DNA of 64,000 nt from positions 372,001 to 436,000 of the forward strand of contig NZ_FOOH01000001.1 of the NCBI RefSeq assembly GCF_900113135.1, given 5' to 3'. Every line of letters starts with the position of its first letter. Position 1 is the stretch's first letter. Of this stretch, positions 1 through 9,011 are shown piece after piece. The DNA is from Salegentibacter agarivorans. GTDB taxonomy: Bacteria > Bacteroidota > Bacteroidia > Flavobacteriales > Flavobacteriaceae. The position numbers were made by a program, and so were the translations under genes. The notes below the pieces were generated by a model, which saw only the letters and a program-made list of their open reading frames with translations, had not been told where the DNA came from and made no database searches.

Positions 1-177
<177 letters not shown>

Positions 178-187
178 GAAGCTATAT

Positions 188-1054
188 ATGAAAGGAATAA
201 TTCTAGCAGGAGGAAGTGGAACACGCTTATATCCAATCACAATATCGGTAAGTAAGCAATTATTACCTGTTTATGACAAACCTATGATTTATTATCCATT
301 ATCTGTTTTAATGTTAGCAGGGATAAAAGATATTCTTTTCATCACCACCCCACACGACCAAGAGTCTTTTAAAAAACTATTGGGTAATGGTTCTGAACTA
401 GGTTGTAATTTTGAATATGCGGTTCAAAAAGAACCAAATGGATTGGCTGAAGCTTTTGTTATAGGAGAAGACTTTATTGGAGATGATAAAGTGGCCCTAG
501 CTCTTGGGGATAATATCTTTTACGGGAATGGATTAGGTAGCCTTCTAAGAAGTAAAATTGACATTCAAGGCGCTTCTATTTTCGCTTATCCGGTTAAAGA
601 TCCCCAAAGGTACGGTGTGGTAGAATTTGATGAAAATAATAAGGCTATTAGTATTGAAGAAAAGCCGGAAAAGCCAAAATCAAAATATGCAGTTCCTGGC
701 CTGTATTTTTATGATAATAGGGTTGTAGAATTTGCTAAAAATGTAAAACCTTCGGCACGGGGAGAAAAAGAGATTACAGGCATTAACGAAATGTACTTGG
801 AATCTGGTGAGTTAGAAGTAGGGGAGATGACCCGGGGAATGAGCTGGTTTGATACTGGGACAGTAGAATCTTTAGACGATGCTACGGAGTTTATAAGAGT
901 ACTGCAAAATAGACAAAGTACTATGATTGGTTGTATTGAAGAGGTTGCATACCAAAGAAGGTTTATTTCTGAAAAGTCTTTGATAAAACTTTCCAAAAAA
1001 TATGGTAAATCTCCATATGGTGTTTATTTAAATCAATTAGTAAAAAACCTATAA
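188..1054 (+). CDS. rfbA: Glucose-1-phosphate thymidylyltransferase
   Basis: The product has 288 residues, the usual RfbA length. It condenses glucose-1-phosphate with dTTP to give dTDP-glucose, the substrate of the neighbouring RfbB. The N-terminus [16 protein letters not shown] is the nucleotide-binding signature, followed by [25 protein letters not shown] and EEKPEKPKS. The frame is open further upstream, to 59, but the ATG at 188 fits the family N-terminus exactly and falls just after the rfbB stop, so I chose it. The stop overlaps the start of the next gene (TAATG), which indicates translational coupling. Confidence 0.95.
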   Translation: MKGIILAGGSGTRLYPITISVSKQLLPVYDKPMIYYPLSVLMLAGIKDILFITTPHDQESFKKLLGNGSELGCNFEYAVQKEPNGLAEAFVIGEDFIGDDKVALALGDNIFYGNGLGSLLRSKIDIQGASIFAYPVKDPQRYGVVEFDENNKAISIEEKPEKPKSKYAVPGLYFYDNRVVEFAKNVKPSARGEKEITGINEMYLESGELEVGEMTRGMSWFDTGTVESLDDATEFIRVLQNRQSTMIGCIEEVAYQRRFISEKSLIKLSKKYGKSPYGVYLNQLVKNL

Positions 1055-2490
1055 TGTCATTACGACAAAAGGCTATTTCAGGATCTTACTGGACATTTGC
1101 TCAACAATTTGGAAGTCAGATTGTTTCTTTTGGTATTTCTGTTATACTGGCAAGAATTCTTCTTCCTGAGGAATTTGGTCTCATTGCCATGATCAACATT
1201 TTAATGGGGGTAGGCACCTTACTCTATGATGGTGGTTTAGCAAATTCCTTAATTAGAACTAAAAATGCTGACCAGGAGGATTTTTCTACGGTTTTTTATT
1301 TTAACCTTGGAGCCAGTATACTTTTGTATCTTATTAGTTATGTGATAGCTCCACTGTTTGCCAATTTTTTTGAAGAACCTATTTTAATCCAAATTATTAG
1401 AATTTATTGTCTGATTTTTATTATCCAGGCGTTTAGTACCGTGCAAATTGCTCGGTTGACGAAGAAGATGGACTTTAAAACTCAAATGCTTGTTTCTTTG
1501 CCTTCTTTAATTATTGGTGGTATTGCCGGTGTTTTGATGGCTTATTACGGTTATGGGGTGTGGAGTTTGGTATATATGACCATTATTCAAACTTCCATAA
1601 AAACAATCCAATTCTGGTTTTATTCGGGTTGGAAACCTTCTAGGGTTTTTAGTATCCCTAAATTTAAATATCATTTTAATTTTGGTTTTAAAATGACCTT
1701 AACCGGGTTATTGGATATTATTTCTGCCAATATTTATACTATTGTTATAGGAAAGGTATTCTCAACAGCTCAATTAGGATACTATAATCGGGCAAATTCC
1801 ATAAAAAATTTACCTACTTCTAATATTGGGGCGGTACTTGGAAGAGTAACCTATCCACTATTTTCTTCAATTCAAGATGATAATGATCGGTTAAGAAGGG
1901 TTAATAAAGACATCATTCAAATGGTGACATATGTAATTGCGCCGGTATTAATTTTACTGTTGGTAATTGCAAAGCCCTTTTTTGTTTTCTTATTAACGGA
2001 TAAATGGTTGCCGGCTGTTCCCTATTTTCAAATACTGGTTGTTGCAGGTTTGCTACAACCCTTAAATTCCTATAATATGAATGTATTATTGGTTAAAGGT
2101 AGAAGCGACCTTTTTCTGAAACTATCTTTAATAAAGAAGGGGTTGCTATTTTGTGGTGTATTATTAGCTATGCAATTTGACATATATGCTTTATTATTCA
2201 CTCAAGTTATCCTGTCAATTATTAATTTTTTCATGAACACCTATTATACCAATAAAATGATTAACTATTCACCCTTTAACCAATTAAAAGATGTGTCTTT
2301 TAATTATGTTTTAGCATTTTTTGTTGGGAGTATTATCTATGTTTTGGATACAAAGGTTTTATTTGATTATAGTGATCTATTGCGACTAATGATCGGCGGA
2401 TTACTGGGGGCAATCCTTTACCTCACTATTAGTTATTTACTAAAATTTGAAGGCCTACAAAAGTTAATTTTAATTCTTCGAAAAAAATGA
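1054..2490 (+). CDS. Wzx-type polysaccharide flippase (MOP superfamily)
   Basis: This 478-residue protein is strongly hydrophobic, with about 12 to 14 predicted membrane segments. The start [36 protein letters not shown] is typical of the WzxC/RfbX branch of the MOP exporters. It would flip undecaprenyl-diphosphate-linked repeat units across the inner membrane for assembly by the polymerase at 19152. The start overlaps the rfbA stop by one base, and its end overlaps the sulfotransferase gene by four. The subfamily is assigned from general sequence character, so the exact substrate is unknown. Confidence 0.9.
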   Translation: MSLRQKAISGSYWTFAQQFGSQIVSFGISVILARILLPEEFGLIAMINILMGVGTLLYDGGLANSLIRTKNADQEDFSTVFYFNLGASILLYLISYVIAPLFANFFEEPILIQIIRIYCLIFIIQAFSTVQIARLTKKMDFKTQMLVSLPSLIIGGIAGVLMAYYGYGVWSLVYMTIIQTSIKTIQFWFYSGWKPSRVFSIPKFKYHFNFGFKMTLTGLLDIISANIYTIVIGKVFSTAQLGYYNRANSIKNLPTSNIGAVLGRVTYPLFSSIQDDNDRLRRVNKDIIQMVTYVIAPVLILLLVIAKPFFVFLLTDKWLPAVPYFQILVVAGLLQPLNSYNMNVLLVKGRSDLFLKLSLIKKGLLFCGVLLAMQFDIYALLFTQVILSIINFFMNTYYTNKMINYSPFNQLKDVSFNYVLAFFVGSIIYVLDTKVLFDYSDLLRLMIGGLLGAILYLTISYLLKFEGLQKLILILRKK

Positions 2491-3173
2491 ATATAAAAAG
2501 TGAATTATATTATTTAAAAAATAGGATTATTCTCCATGATAAACCAAAGATTTTTGGAATTGGAAATAATAAAACCGGGACTACCTCCCTAAAGACTGCG
2601 ATGAAAGATTTAGGCTTTGTTGTGGGAGATCAAACCAGAGCGGAAATGTTGATGGAGGATTGGAGTAAAAGAAACTTTAAAAAGCTGATTAGTTATTGTA
2701 AAGAAGCTCAATTTTTTCAGGATATTCCATTTAGTAAACATTATACTTTTATAGTAATGGATCAGGCTTTTCCTAATAGTAAATTTATTTTAACTGTAAG
2801 AGATTCACCGGAACAGTGGTATAACTCTTTAGTAAATTTTCATGCTCGACTATGGGGAAAGGATGGTAGAATTCCTACTAAGGAAGATCTTCAGGAAGCA
2901 TTTTATCTGGGAGAAGGTTGGCCCTGGCAAGCTAACCGTTGGAGCTATGCCACTCCCGAAGATAATCCCTATGAGAAGAAGGAGTTAATAGAAAGTTATA
3001 TTCGGCATAATCAAATAGTAAAAGATTATTTCAGACATAGACCTCAGGACCTTTTGGTTTTAAATGTAGCTGAAAAAGGGGCCTATAAAAAATTAACAGA
3101 ATTTTTAGGATTGAAATCTCAAAGAGAAGACTTTCCCTGGGAAAACAAAACCTCAGAAATAAATAAGCAATGA
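2487..3173 (+). CDS. Sulfotransferase family protein
   Basis: This 228-residue protein has a 5'-phosphosulfate-binding loop near residue 25 (GIGNNKTGTTSLKTAM) and a likely 3'-phosphate-binding segment FILTVRDSPEQWYNSL near residue 102. Both are hallmarks of PAPS-dependent sulfotransferases. It most resembles short prokaryotic sulfotransferases of the Sulfotransfer_4 type. It lies between the flippase and a sugar aminotransferase, with ATGA overlaps on both sides, which suggests that it sulfates the repeat unit of this locus. Sulfated polysaccharides are common in marine bacteria. The acceptor cannot be read from the sequence. Confidence 0.82.
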   Translation: MNIKSELYYLKNRIILHDKPKIFGIGNNKTGTTSLKTAMKDLGFVVGDQTRAEMLMEDWSKRNFKKLISYCKEAQFFQDIPFSKHYTFIVMDQAFPNSKFILTVRDSPEQWYNSLVNFHARLWGKDGRIPTKEDLQEAFYLGEGWPWQANRWSYATPEDNPYEKKELIESYIRHNQIVKDYFRHRPQDLLVLNVAEKGAYKKLTEFLGLKSQREDFPWENKTSEINKQ

Positions 3174-4240
3174 TCCCTGTAACAAAAACATTTTTTCCGC
3201 CAATTGAAGAGTATAATCAACATCTACAGCGTATATGGAAATATCAATGGCTTACTAACCGTGGTGAACTTGTAAAGGAATTGGAAACTAATTTAAAAAC
3301 CGAATTGGGAGTTACAAATATAACCTTAACCACTAACGGAACCTTGCCCATTCAGATAGCTTTGAAGGTGTTGGCTGCGGGAGGAGAAGTGATTACCACG
3401 CCTTTTAGTTATGTAGCTACCACCTCGGCCATTGTATGGGAAAATTGTAAGCCGGTGTTTGTGGATATCCATCCGGAGTATCTTACCATAGATGAAACAA
3501 AAATAGAAGCAGCTATTACTCCCCAAACCAAGGCTATTCTGGCTACCCATGTATTTGGAAATCCTTGTCATGTAGAAGAAATAGAGAGAATTGCTCAAAA
3601 GTATGATCTTAAGGTTATCTATGATGCTGCACATTGCTTTGGGGTGAAATATAAAGGTGAAAGTATATTTAATTACGGAGATGTAAGTACCTGTAGTTTT
3701 CACGCTACCAAGTTGTTTCATACCGGAGAGGGTGGGGCTATGTTTTGTAAAGATGAGGAATTAAATCATCAGTTATTTTATAGCCATAATTTTGGGCATA
3801 ACGGCCCGGAAGATTTTTACGGAGTGGGGATTAATGCCAAAATGAGCGAACTGCAGGCGGCGATGGGCTTAAGTGTACTTCCCTATATGAATAAAATTTT
3901 AGAAGCACGTAAAAAAATTGTAGACTTTTATAATGAAAACCTGGATTTTTCAAAGCTTCAAAAGCTAAAAATACGTGAAGGGACCAATTGTAATAATAGC
4001 TACTATCCGGTAACTTTTGAAAATGAAGAAACTCTTTTAAAAGTTCAAAGATCCTTGAATGAGAAAGAAATTTATCCAAGAAGGTATTTTTATCCTTCTT
4101 TAAATACCTTGAGTTATATCGATTATATAGAAATGCCGGTTTCCGAAGCAATTTCTTCCAGGGTATTATGTCTGCCACTCTATGCAGGATTAAAACCTAA
4201 TGAATTAAAGAAAATTGTTGAATTGCATAACTTGGGATAA
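3170..4240 (+). CDS. DegT/DnrJ/EryC1/StrS-family sugar aminotransferase
   Basis: This is a 356-residue PLP enzyme of aspartate aminotransferase fold. The likely Schiff-base lysine is Lys181 in SFHATKLFHTGEGG. The upstream motif DAAHCFGV carries the PLP-contacting Asp near residue 152. Family members transaminate nucleotide-linked keto sugars. RfbA and RfbB in the same operon make dTDP-4-keto-6-deoxyglucose, so a dTDP-amino-6-deoxyhexose is a reasonable product, but this is inference. The gene overlaps the sulfotransferase gene by four bases and is followed at once by the GNAT gene, which could acylate the new amine. Confidence 0.9.
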   Translation: MIPVTKTFFPPIEEYNQHLQRIWKYQWLTNRGELVKELETNLKTELGVTNITLTTNGTLPIQIALKVLAAGGEVITTPFSYVATTSAIVWENCKPVFVDIHPEYLTIDETKIEAAITPQTKAILATHVFGNPCHVEEIERIAQKYDLKVIYDAAHCFGVKYKGESIFNYGDVSTCSFHATKLFHTGEGGAMFCKDEELNHQLFYSHNFGHNGPEDFYGVGINAKMSELQAAMGLSVLPYMNKILEARKKIVDFYNENLDFSKLQKLKIREGTNCNNSYYPVTFENEETLLKVQRSLNEKEIYPRRYFYPSLNTLSYIDYIEMPVSEAISSRVLCLPLYAGLKPNELKKIVELHNLG

Positions 4241-4244
4241 TATT

Positions 4245-4505
4245 ATGAGTAACCGTATTGAGATTATTACAAGCAAGGAAAGTCCGGGTTGTGAGTGTGT
4301 AAGGAACTTTTTAAGTGAAATTGATGATGATTTTAAACCTTCTTTAAGTAGTAAAGTTTCTTTAGAAACTTATGCAGGAAAATTAAATTCCAATGCGACC
4401 TTCATTTTAGCTATGTTAGGCGAAGAATTAATAGGAATGACTGCTTTCTACGCAAATGATCTTCTAAAAAAAAGAGGCCTATTTGCCAATTATTGGTATT
4501 ATTAA
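4245..4505 (+). pseudogene. GNAT acetyltransferase, N-terminal part, frameshifted
   Basis: The ATG at 4245 opens MSNRIEIITSKESPG and continues to FILAMLGEELIGMTAFYANDLLKK, the first half of a GNAT fold. After an A8 tract (4466-4473) this frame reads out of register and stops at 4505. The +1 frame continues at once with EAYLPIIGIIKRYRGQGIAG, the missing acetyl-CoA-binding motif of the same domain. Removing one A joins the halves without a gap as LLKKEAYLP. As written, this peptide alone cannot bind acetyl-CoA. It is either a true frameshift, a slippage-prone switch or a base-calling error. Confidence 0.75.
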
Positions 4506-5658
4506 AAGATATAGAGGGCAGGGTATTGCTGGTATAATGATGAATACTTTAATTTCTTATTTAAGAAAAAAAGGATTTGAAAAACTATCCCTTGAAACCT
4601 GGCAAGGTAGTCCTGCTCAAAATTTTTATCAAAAAAACAGGTTTATGGTTAATAAAGTTGTTAACGATAGAAACGGAGGGGTAAAAAGCGTGAAAATGTT
4701 TCGTTTGTTGGGGGAAATTGATTCTGAACAAGATTCTTTTTACACTAGCACATTGGAATATCACAAAGAATTGAGTAGGGAACTATGCATTGACCTTTTC
4801 ATCAAGCGTGATGATTTATACCCCAAATTTGGGGGAGGAAACAAGGCCCGAAAACTGGATTTTATATTGGATAAAGCAAGAAATCAAAATTACAATTCCG
4901 TAGTAACAGCCGGTGGGGCACAATCGAATCATTGTCGCGCAACTGCTCTTTATGCAGCATCTTTGGGATGGAAAACTATTTTAATAATCCACGGTGATAA
5001 ACCTGAGAGGTATGAAGGGAATTTGAAACTAATGGAGTTGTCGGGAGCTGAAATTAGGTTTGTGAAGCAAGCTGACGTAAAAGAGGCTATGGATAATGCG
5101 ATAAGCGATCTCGAAAAAGAAGGTCTCAAGCCCTATTATATATGGGGTGGAGGTCATTCTGTTGAGGGCGCATTGGCTTTTTATGAGGCCGTAAAAGAGT
5201 TGCGATCACAATTGGGAAATACCATTCCAGATTATCTGATGGTTGCAAGTGGCACCGGTACTACCCAAGCAGGGTTGGAAATTGGTATTAGGCACTTTTA
5301 TCCAGAATGTAAGGTAATTGGCGTTTCCGTGGCGCGAGAAGAAAAAAGGGGAAAAGAAGAGATATTAAAGAGCATGCGTGAGCTAAATGAGTATTTAGAT
5401 AATCGCATCGATCTTCCAGATACCATTACTTTTGACACTAGTAAATGTGGAGTGGGATATGAAACCGTTTTTCCGGAATTGATTGAAACAGTTCAGGAAG
5501 CTATAAAAAAAGGACTGGTGCTTGATCCAACCTATAGCGGTAAGGCTTTTTATGGCATGAAATCCTTTATAGAAGAAGGTACGATAGAGGAAAACAGCAA
5601 TGTGGTATTTTGGCACACCGGTGGGCTTATGAATTTATTGAGTTCATCCGCAGTATAA
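4483..5658 (+). CDS. GNAT C-terminal half fused to an ACC deaminase/D-cysteine desulfhydrase-like PLP enzyme
   Basis: The frame opens at a TTG (4483). It carries the GNAT acetyl-CoA loop RYRGQGIAG, then, from about the ATG at 4696, a 320-residue PLP domain of the COG2515 type. The motif GGGNKARKLDF holds the expected PLP lysine, and SNHCRATA and SGTGTTQAGLEIG match substrate- and phosphate-binding loops. Family members deaminate or desulfurate D-cysteine or 1-aminocyclopropane-1-carboxylate. In this context it may supply or remodel an amino acid used by the ATP-grasp enzyme at 5715, which is inference. With the A8 frameshift corrected, the fusion would have about 470 residues. Confidence 0.8.
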   Translation: MPIIGIIKRYRGQGIAGIMMNTLISYLRKKGFEKLSLETWQGSPAQNFYQKNRFMVNKVVNDRNGGVKSVKMFRLLGEIDSEQDSFYTSTLEYHKELSRELCIDLFIKRDDLYPKFGGGNKARKLDFILDKARNQNYNSVVTAGGAQSNHCRATALYAASLGWKTILIIHGDKPERYEGNLKLMELSGAEIRFVKQADVKEAMDNAISDLEKEGLKPYYIWGGGHSVEGALAFYEAVKELRSQLGNTIPDYLMVASGTGTTQAGLEIGIRHFYPECKVIGVSVAREEKRGKEEILKSMRELNEYLDNRIDLPDTITFDTSKCGVGYETVFPELIETVQEAIKKGLVLDPTYSGKAFYGMKSFIEEGTIEENSNVVFWHTGGLMNLLSSSAV

Positions 5659-5714
5659 AAACAACCTACATCCAAAAGTTGTAAAATAAAAAATAAGATT
5701 GAATTAGTTATAGC

Positions 5715-6728
5715 ATGAATGTATTATTGACTTCTGCGGGAAGAAGGACCTATTTAGTAGAATATTTCAAACAAGCTCTAAAAGGGAAAGGAATCGTGTA
5801 CGCTTCAAATTCAACGTTTTCTTCTGCTTTAAATATTGCTGATGATTTTGTTATCACACCATTGATCTATGAAGAAAGTTATATTCCGTTTTTACTCAGT
5901 TTTGTTAAGAAAAAAAAAATCAGTGTAATTATCTCACTTTTTGATATCGATTTGCCGGTGCTTGCTAAGGCAAAAGATTTGTTTAAAAAAAACGGGGTGA
6001 CTGTTATAGTTTCTGATTATGAAGTGACCCAAATCTGCAATGACAAATGGAGCTCTTATAACTTTTTAATAGAAAATGGTTTTAATACGCCCAAAACCTA
6101 TATAGATTATGGAGAGGCTCAAAACGATTTTAAAAAAAATATTTTAGCTTTTCCTTTAATTATAAAACCCCGATGGGGAATGGGGTCTATCGGAATATAT
6201 AAAGCCGAGAACCAACTAGAATTAGAAGTTTTTTATAAAAAGGTGAAAAAAGAGATCGAGGAATCCTATTTACAATTTGAATCTAAAGCCCAAATTGATC
6301 GCGCAATACTTATACAAGAATGTATTAACGGAGAAGAATACGGTTTGGACATTTTTAATGACTTGGATGGAAAGTACCTGAAAACTTTTGTAAAGAAAAA
6401 AACAGCAATGCGCTCTGGGGAAACCGATAGTTCGGTTACAGAAAATCATCAGGAACTTCAGGAGCTAGGAAAGAAATTATCAGAGAAATTAAAACATATA
6501 GGTAATTTAGATAGTGACTGGTTTATTACCACAGATCAATTATATGTTTTAGAAATGAATTGCCGGTTTGGCGGTGGCTATCCTTTTACCCATTTGGCAG
6601 GAGCAAATTTACCTAAAGTTCTTATTGACTTAATACAATCTCACGTTTACAATCCAGAAGACTTGTATATGGAATACGAAGTTGAAATGATTAAAGACAT
6701 ACAACCGGTTAAAATTAAAAAGCAATGA
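5715..6728 (+). CDS. ATP-grasp domain ligase
   Basis: This 337-residue protein begins MNVLLTSAGRRTYLVEYF (a pre-ATP-grasp Rossmann-like domain) and has the ATP-grasp elements FPLIIKPRWGMGSIGIY near residue 145, ILIQECINGEEYGLDIF near residue 195 and the metal-binding segment YVLEMNCRFGGGYPF near residue 275. It resembles the carbamoyl-phosphate-synthase-like and PylC-like ligases seen in bacterial polysaccharide loci. These enzymes form an acyl phosphate and couple it to an amine. Next to an amino-sugar transaminase and a PLP amino-acid enzyme, attachment of an amino acid to an amino sugar is plausible but unproven. It overlaps the next gene by four bases. Confidence 0.85.
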   Translation: MNVLLTSAGRRTYLVEYFKQALKGKGIVYASNSTFSSALNIADDFVITPLIYEESYIPFLLSFVKKKKISVIISLFDIDLPVLAKAKDLFKKNGVTVIVSDYEVTQICNDKWSSYNFLIENGFNTPKTYIDYGEAQNDFKKNILAFPLIIKPRWGMGSIGIYKAENQLELEVFYKKVKKEIEESYLQFESKAQIDRAILIQECINGEEYGLDIFNDLDGKYLKTFVKKKTAMRSGETDSSVTENHQELQELGKKLSEKLKHIGNLDSDWFITTDQLYVLEMNCRFGGGYPFTHLAGANLPKVLIDLIQSHVYNPEDLYMEYEVEMIKDIQPVKIKKQ

Positions 6729-7642
6729 AGCCATTAGTTAGTATTTGTTGTATTACTTACAATCAAGAGAAGTACGTGGAAGAGACTTTGAAAGGTTTTT
6801 TGATTCAGAAAACATCTTTTCCTATCGAAATTTTAATCCATGACGACGCGTCAACCGATATTACAGCCAAGATACTCCGGAAATATGAGAAAATAGATGA
6901 TAGAATTTCGGTAATTTACCAAACTGAAAACAAATATTCACAGGGAAAAAAACCACTTATACATTATCTTTTTCCAAAAGCCAGAGGTAAATATATTGCA
7001 TTATGCGAAGGTGATGATTATTGGACCGATTCATATAAGTTACAAAAACAGGTTGATTTCTTGGAAAGAAATGAAAAATATTCATTGGTTTTTAGCAATG
7101 CCAAAGTTTTAAAGGATAAAGGTATAAGTAGAGGGTTGAAGATTATAAATAAATCTAGAGAATTTAATGGTTTCGAAATAATTGAAAACTGGACGATTCC
7201 GACAGCTTCGGTTTTGTTTAGAAAAGATCATTTAATTAATAATAAATTTTATGAATCTATTTTTAAACAATTTCTATATGGAGATATCATTTTATTTTTA
7301 ATTCTAGCCCAGAAAGGTAAACTGTATGGAATGTCTGATTATATGGTTACTTACAGAAGACATGGTGAGGGAGCACTTTTATCAGAAAAAAATAATTCTG
7401 TAAAAGCAAAGAATAAAATGATAAAGCACCATAAATTAATGAGCATATGTTTTAATGGTAAATATAAAAAATTGAACTATGAATATATCGCAAATACATA
7501 TTTAGGATTATTTTACGAAACAAGGAATTTCCAAAATTTGTGGTTATATAACAAATACCTTTGTAAAAAAGATAGGAAGCATTTTTATTCTATTAATAAT
7601 TTAAAGATAAATGTCGCAGCTACTTTAAATTACAAAAAATAA
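6725..7642 (+). CDS. Glycosyltransferase, GT2 family
   Basis: This 305-residue GT-A enzyme has the nucleotide-binding start VSICCITYNQEKYVEETL, HDDASTD near residue 40 and the metal-binding region CEGDDYWTD near residue 95. QKQVDFLERNE follows. It would transfer one sugar of the repeat unit on the cytoplasmic face. It is clearly paralogous to the GT2 at 13713, sharing the ICC.TYN, EILIHDDASTD, EGDD.WTD and LQKQVDF blocks. The C-terminal 90 residues are lysine- and tyrosine-rich and not diagnostic. The start overlaps the ATP-grasp stop (ATGA). Confidence 0.92.
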   Translation: MKPLVSICCITYNQEKYVEETLKGFLIQKTSFPIEILIHDDASTDITAKILRKYEKIDDRISVIYQTENKYSQGKKPLIHYLFPKARGKYIALCEGDDYWTDSYKLQKQVDFLERNEKYSLVFSNAKVLKDKGISRGLKIINKSREFNGFEIIENWTIPTASVLFRKDHLINNKFYESIFKQFLYGDIILFLILAQKGKLYGMSDYMVTYRRHGEGALLSEKNNSVKAKNKMIKHHKLMSICFNGKYKKLNYEYIANTYLGLFYETRNFQNLWLYNKYLCKKDRKHFYSINNLKINVAATLNYKK

Positions 7643-7659
7643 ATTTTAAAAAAATAAAT

Positions 7660-8838
7660 TTGGAAAAGAAGTCTATAGTTTTTGTAATACATAATATGAA
7701 TATTGGTGGGACGGAAAAGTCTTTACTTTCATTGTTATATACTCTAGATAGGTCAAAATATAAAATTACTATTTTGATGCTTGAGAATTATGGAGGGTAT
7801 TTAAGTGAAGTTCCTGATTGGGTGGATCTGGAGTATTTGGATAATTTCCATGAAATGAAAAAAATCATAACATTACCGCCTTTACAATCTATAAGAAAGT
7901 TTTTGAAGGAATTCAAAATTAAAAGTGGAATTGGTCTCTGTAGGTCCTATTTAAAGGCTAAGATTAGTAATAATTGGGATCCAATATATGAATTTGCCGC
8001 AAAGCAAATTCATATATCAACTTATGATATTGCGGTGGCCTATGCTGGTCCTTCAGACTTTATCACTTATTTAGTATCTGAAAAAATTGAAGCTGAGTAT
8101 AAAATTCAATGGATCCATTTTGATGTGCCAAAAGTGATATCTAATGGATTTTTTGGTAATAAATATTACCCAAAATTCGATAAGATCTATTGTGTATCAG
8201 GTGGCTCAAAGGTTTCTTTTTTAAAAGCTTTTCCTTATTTAAGTGAAAAAACTGAGATTTTTGAAAATATTATTACTGACGAGGAGATTTTAAAAAAATC
8301 AGATATTGGAGAAACGTTTAATGATGGCTTTGATGGAATAAGAATTCTCACTGTTGGAAGATTGACGAAAGAAAAAGGGCATAAATTTATTCCTGAAATT
8401 GTAAAAAACTTATTAGAAAAGACAGATAAGGAATTTAGATGGTATATAATAGGGGAGGGAATAGAAAAAGATTCTATCAAAGATCTTGTCGGCAGAATGG
8501 GCTTATCCAATTATGTTAAATTCTTAGGATTAAAATCAAATCCGTACAAATTTATGAAGGATTGTGATATATATGTCCAACCTTCATTGCATGAGGGGTA
8601 TGGTATAACAGTTGCTGAGGCAAAAGTATTTAATAAACCAATTCTTATAACAAATTTTGCTAGCTCTGAAAATTTAATAAAATCAGGAAAAACCGGAATT
8701 ATTGCAAATACAGATGTTGAAAGTTTAACAACCCAACTATTTTCACTTTTTGATAGATCGAGCCGGAATAAATTTTCTGAAAATTTAGCTCTAGAAAATT
8801 CTAAAAGAACTAAAACCGATTATTCAGATATTTTTTGA
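7660..8838 (+). CDS. Glycosyltransferase, GT4 family
   Basis: This 392-residue GT-B enzyme probably starts at TTG (7660), since the encoded MEKKSIVFVIHNMNIGGTEKSLLSLL is a complete GT4 N-terminus and no better ATG lies upstream. The C-terminal domain has ILTVGRLTKEKGH near residue 228 and the donor-binding motif PSLHEGYGITVAEAKVF near residue 310. It is paralogous to the GT4 at 12490 (shared GG/AG.EKSL, SV/NPY.FMKDCDIYVQ-like block and the E-x7-E region). A non-coding stretch of about 170 bases follows, which breaks the tight packing of the operon. Confidence 0.9.
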   Translation: MEKKSIVFVIHNMNIGGTEKSLLSLLYTLDRSKYKITILMLENYGGYLSEVPDWVDLEYLDNFHEMKKIITLPPLQSIRKFLKEFKIKSGIGLCRSYLKAKISNNWDPIYEFAAKQIHISTYDIAVAYAGPSDFITYLVSEKIEAEYKIQWIHFDVPKVISNGFFGNKYYPKFDKIYCVSGGSKVSFLKAFPYLSEKTEIFENIITDEEILKKSDIGETFNDGFDGIRILTVGRLTKEKGHKFIPEIVKNLLEKTDKEFRWYIIGEGIEKDSIKDLVGRMGLSNYVKFLGLKSNPYKFMKDCDIYVQPSLHEGYGITVAEAKVFNKPILITNFASSENLIKSGKTGIIANTDVESLTTQLFSLFDRSSRNKFSENLALENSKRTKTDYSDIF

Positions 8839-9011
8839 TGTCTTCTTTTCTTATTAAAGTTTTGAAATATTTTAACGCTTAGTAGAGGCAAGTGCGCCAT
8901 ATTTAGTAATTATTAACCTATAAATAGGATTAAAAACTTCTTAATTAGAAAATAAAATTCAGCTCAGATTCTAAAGAATTATAATTTTATCAGGTTTAAT
9001 ATGAGGCAAGG
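8839..9011 (+). other. Intergenic spacer inside the polysaccharide operon
   Basis: This spacer of 173 bases is unusually long for this otherwise overlapping operon. It is very AT-rich. I found no exact TAnnTTTG promoter box, no strong hairpin with a T-run and no open frame longer than a few codons. It could be the remnant of a lost gene end or hold a weak internal promoter. Confidence 0.4.

Noticed and set aside
709-996. An open frame on the minus strand within rfbA
   Set aside because: It lies wholly inside a well-supported gene on the other strand and its peptide matches no family I know.
4461-4476. Programmed -1 ribosomal frameshifting at A8 in the GNAT gene
   Set aside because: Joining the two halves needs a +1 (or -2) change, not the -1 shift that A-rich slippery sites usually promote. 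Slippage in RNA or DNA is the better option.
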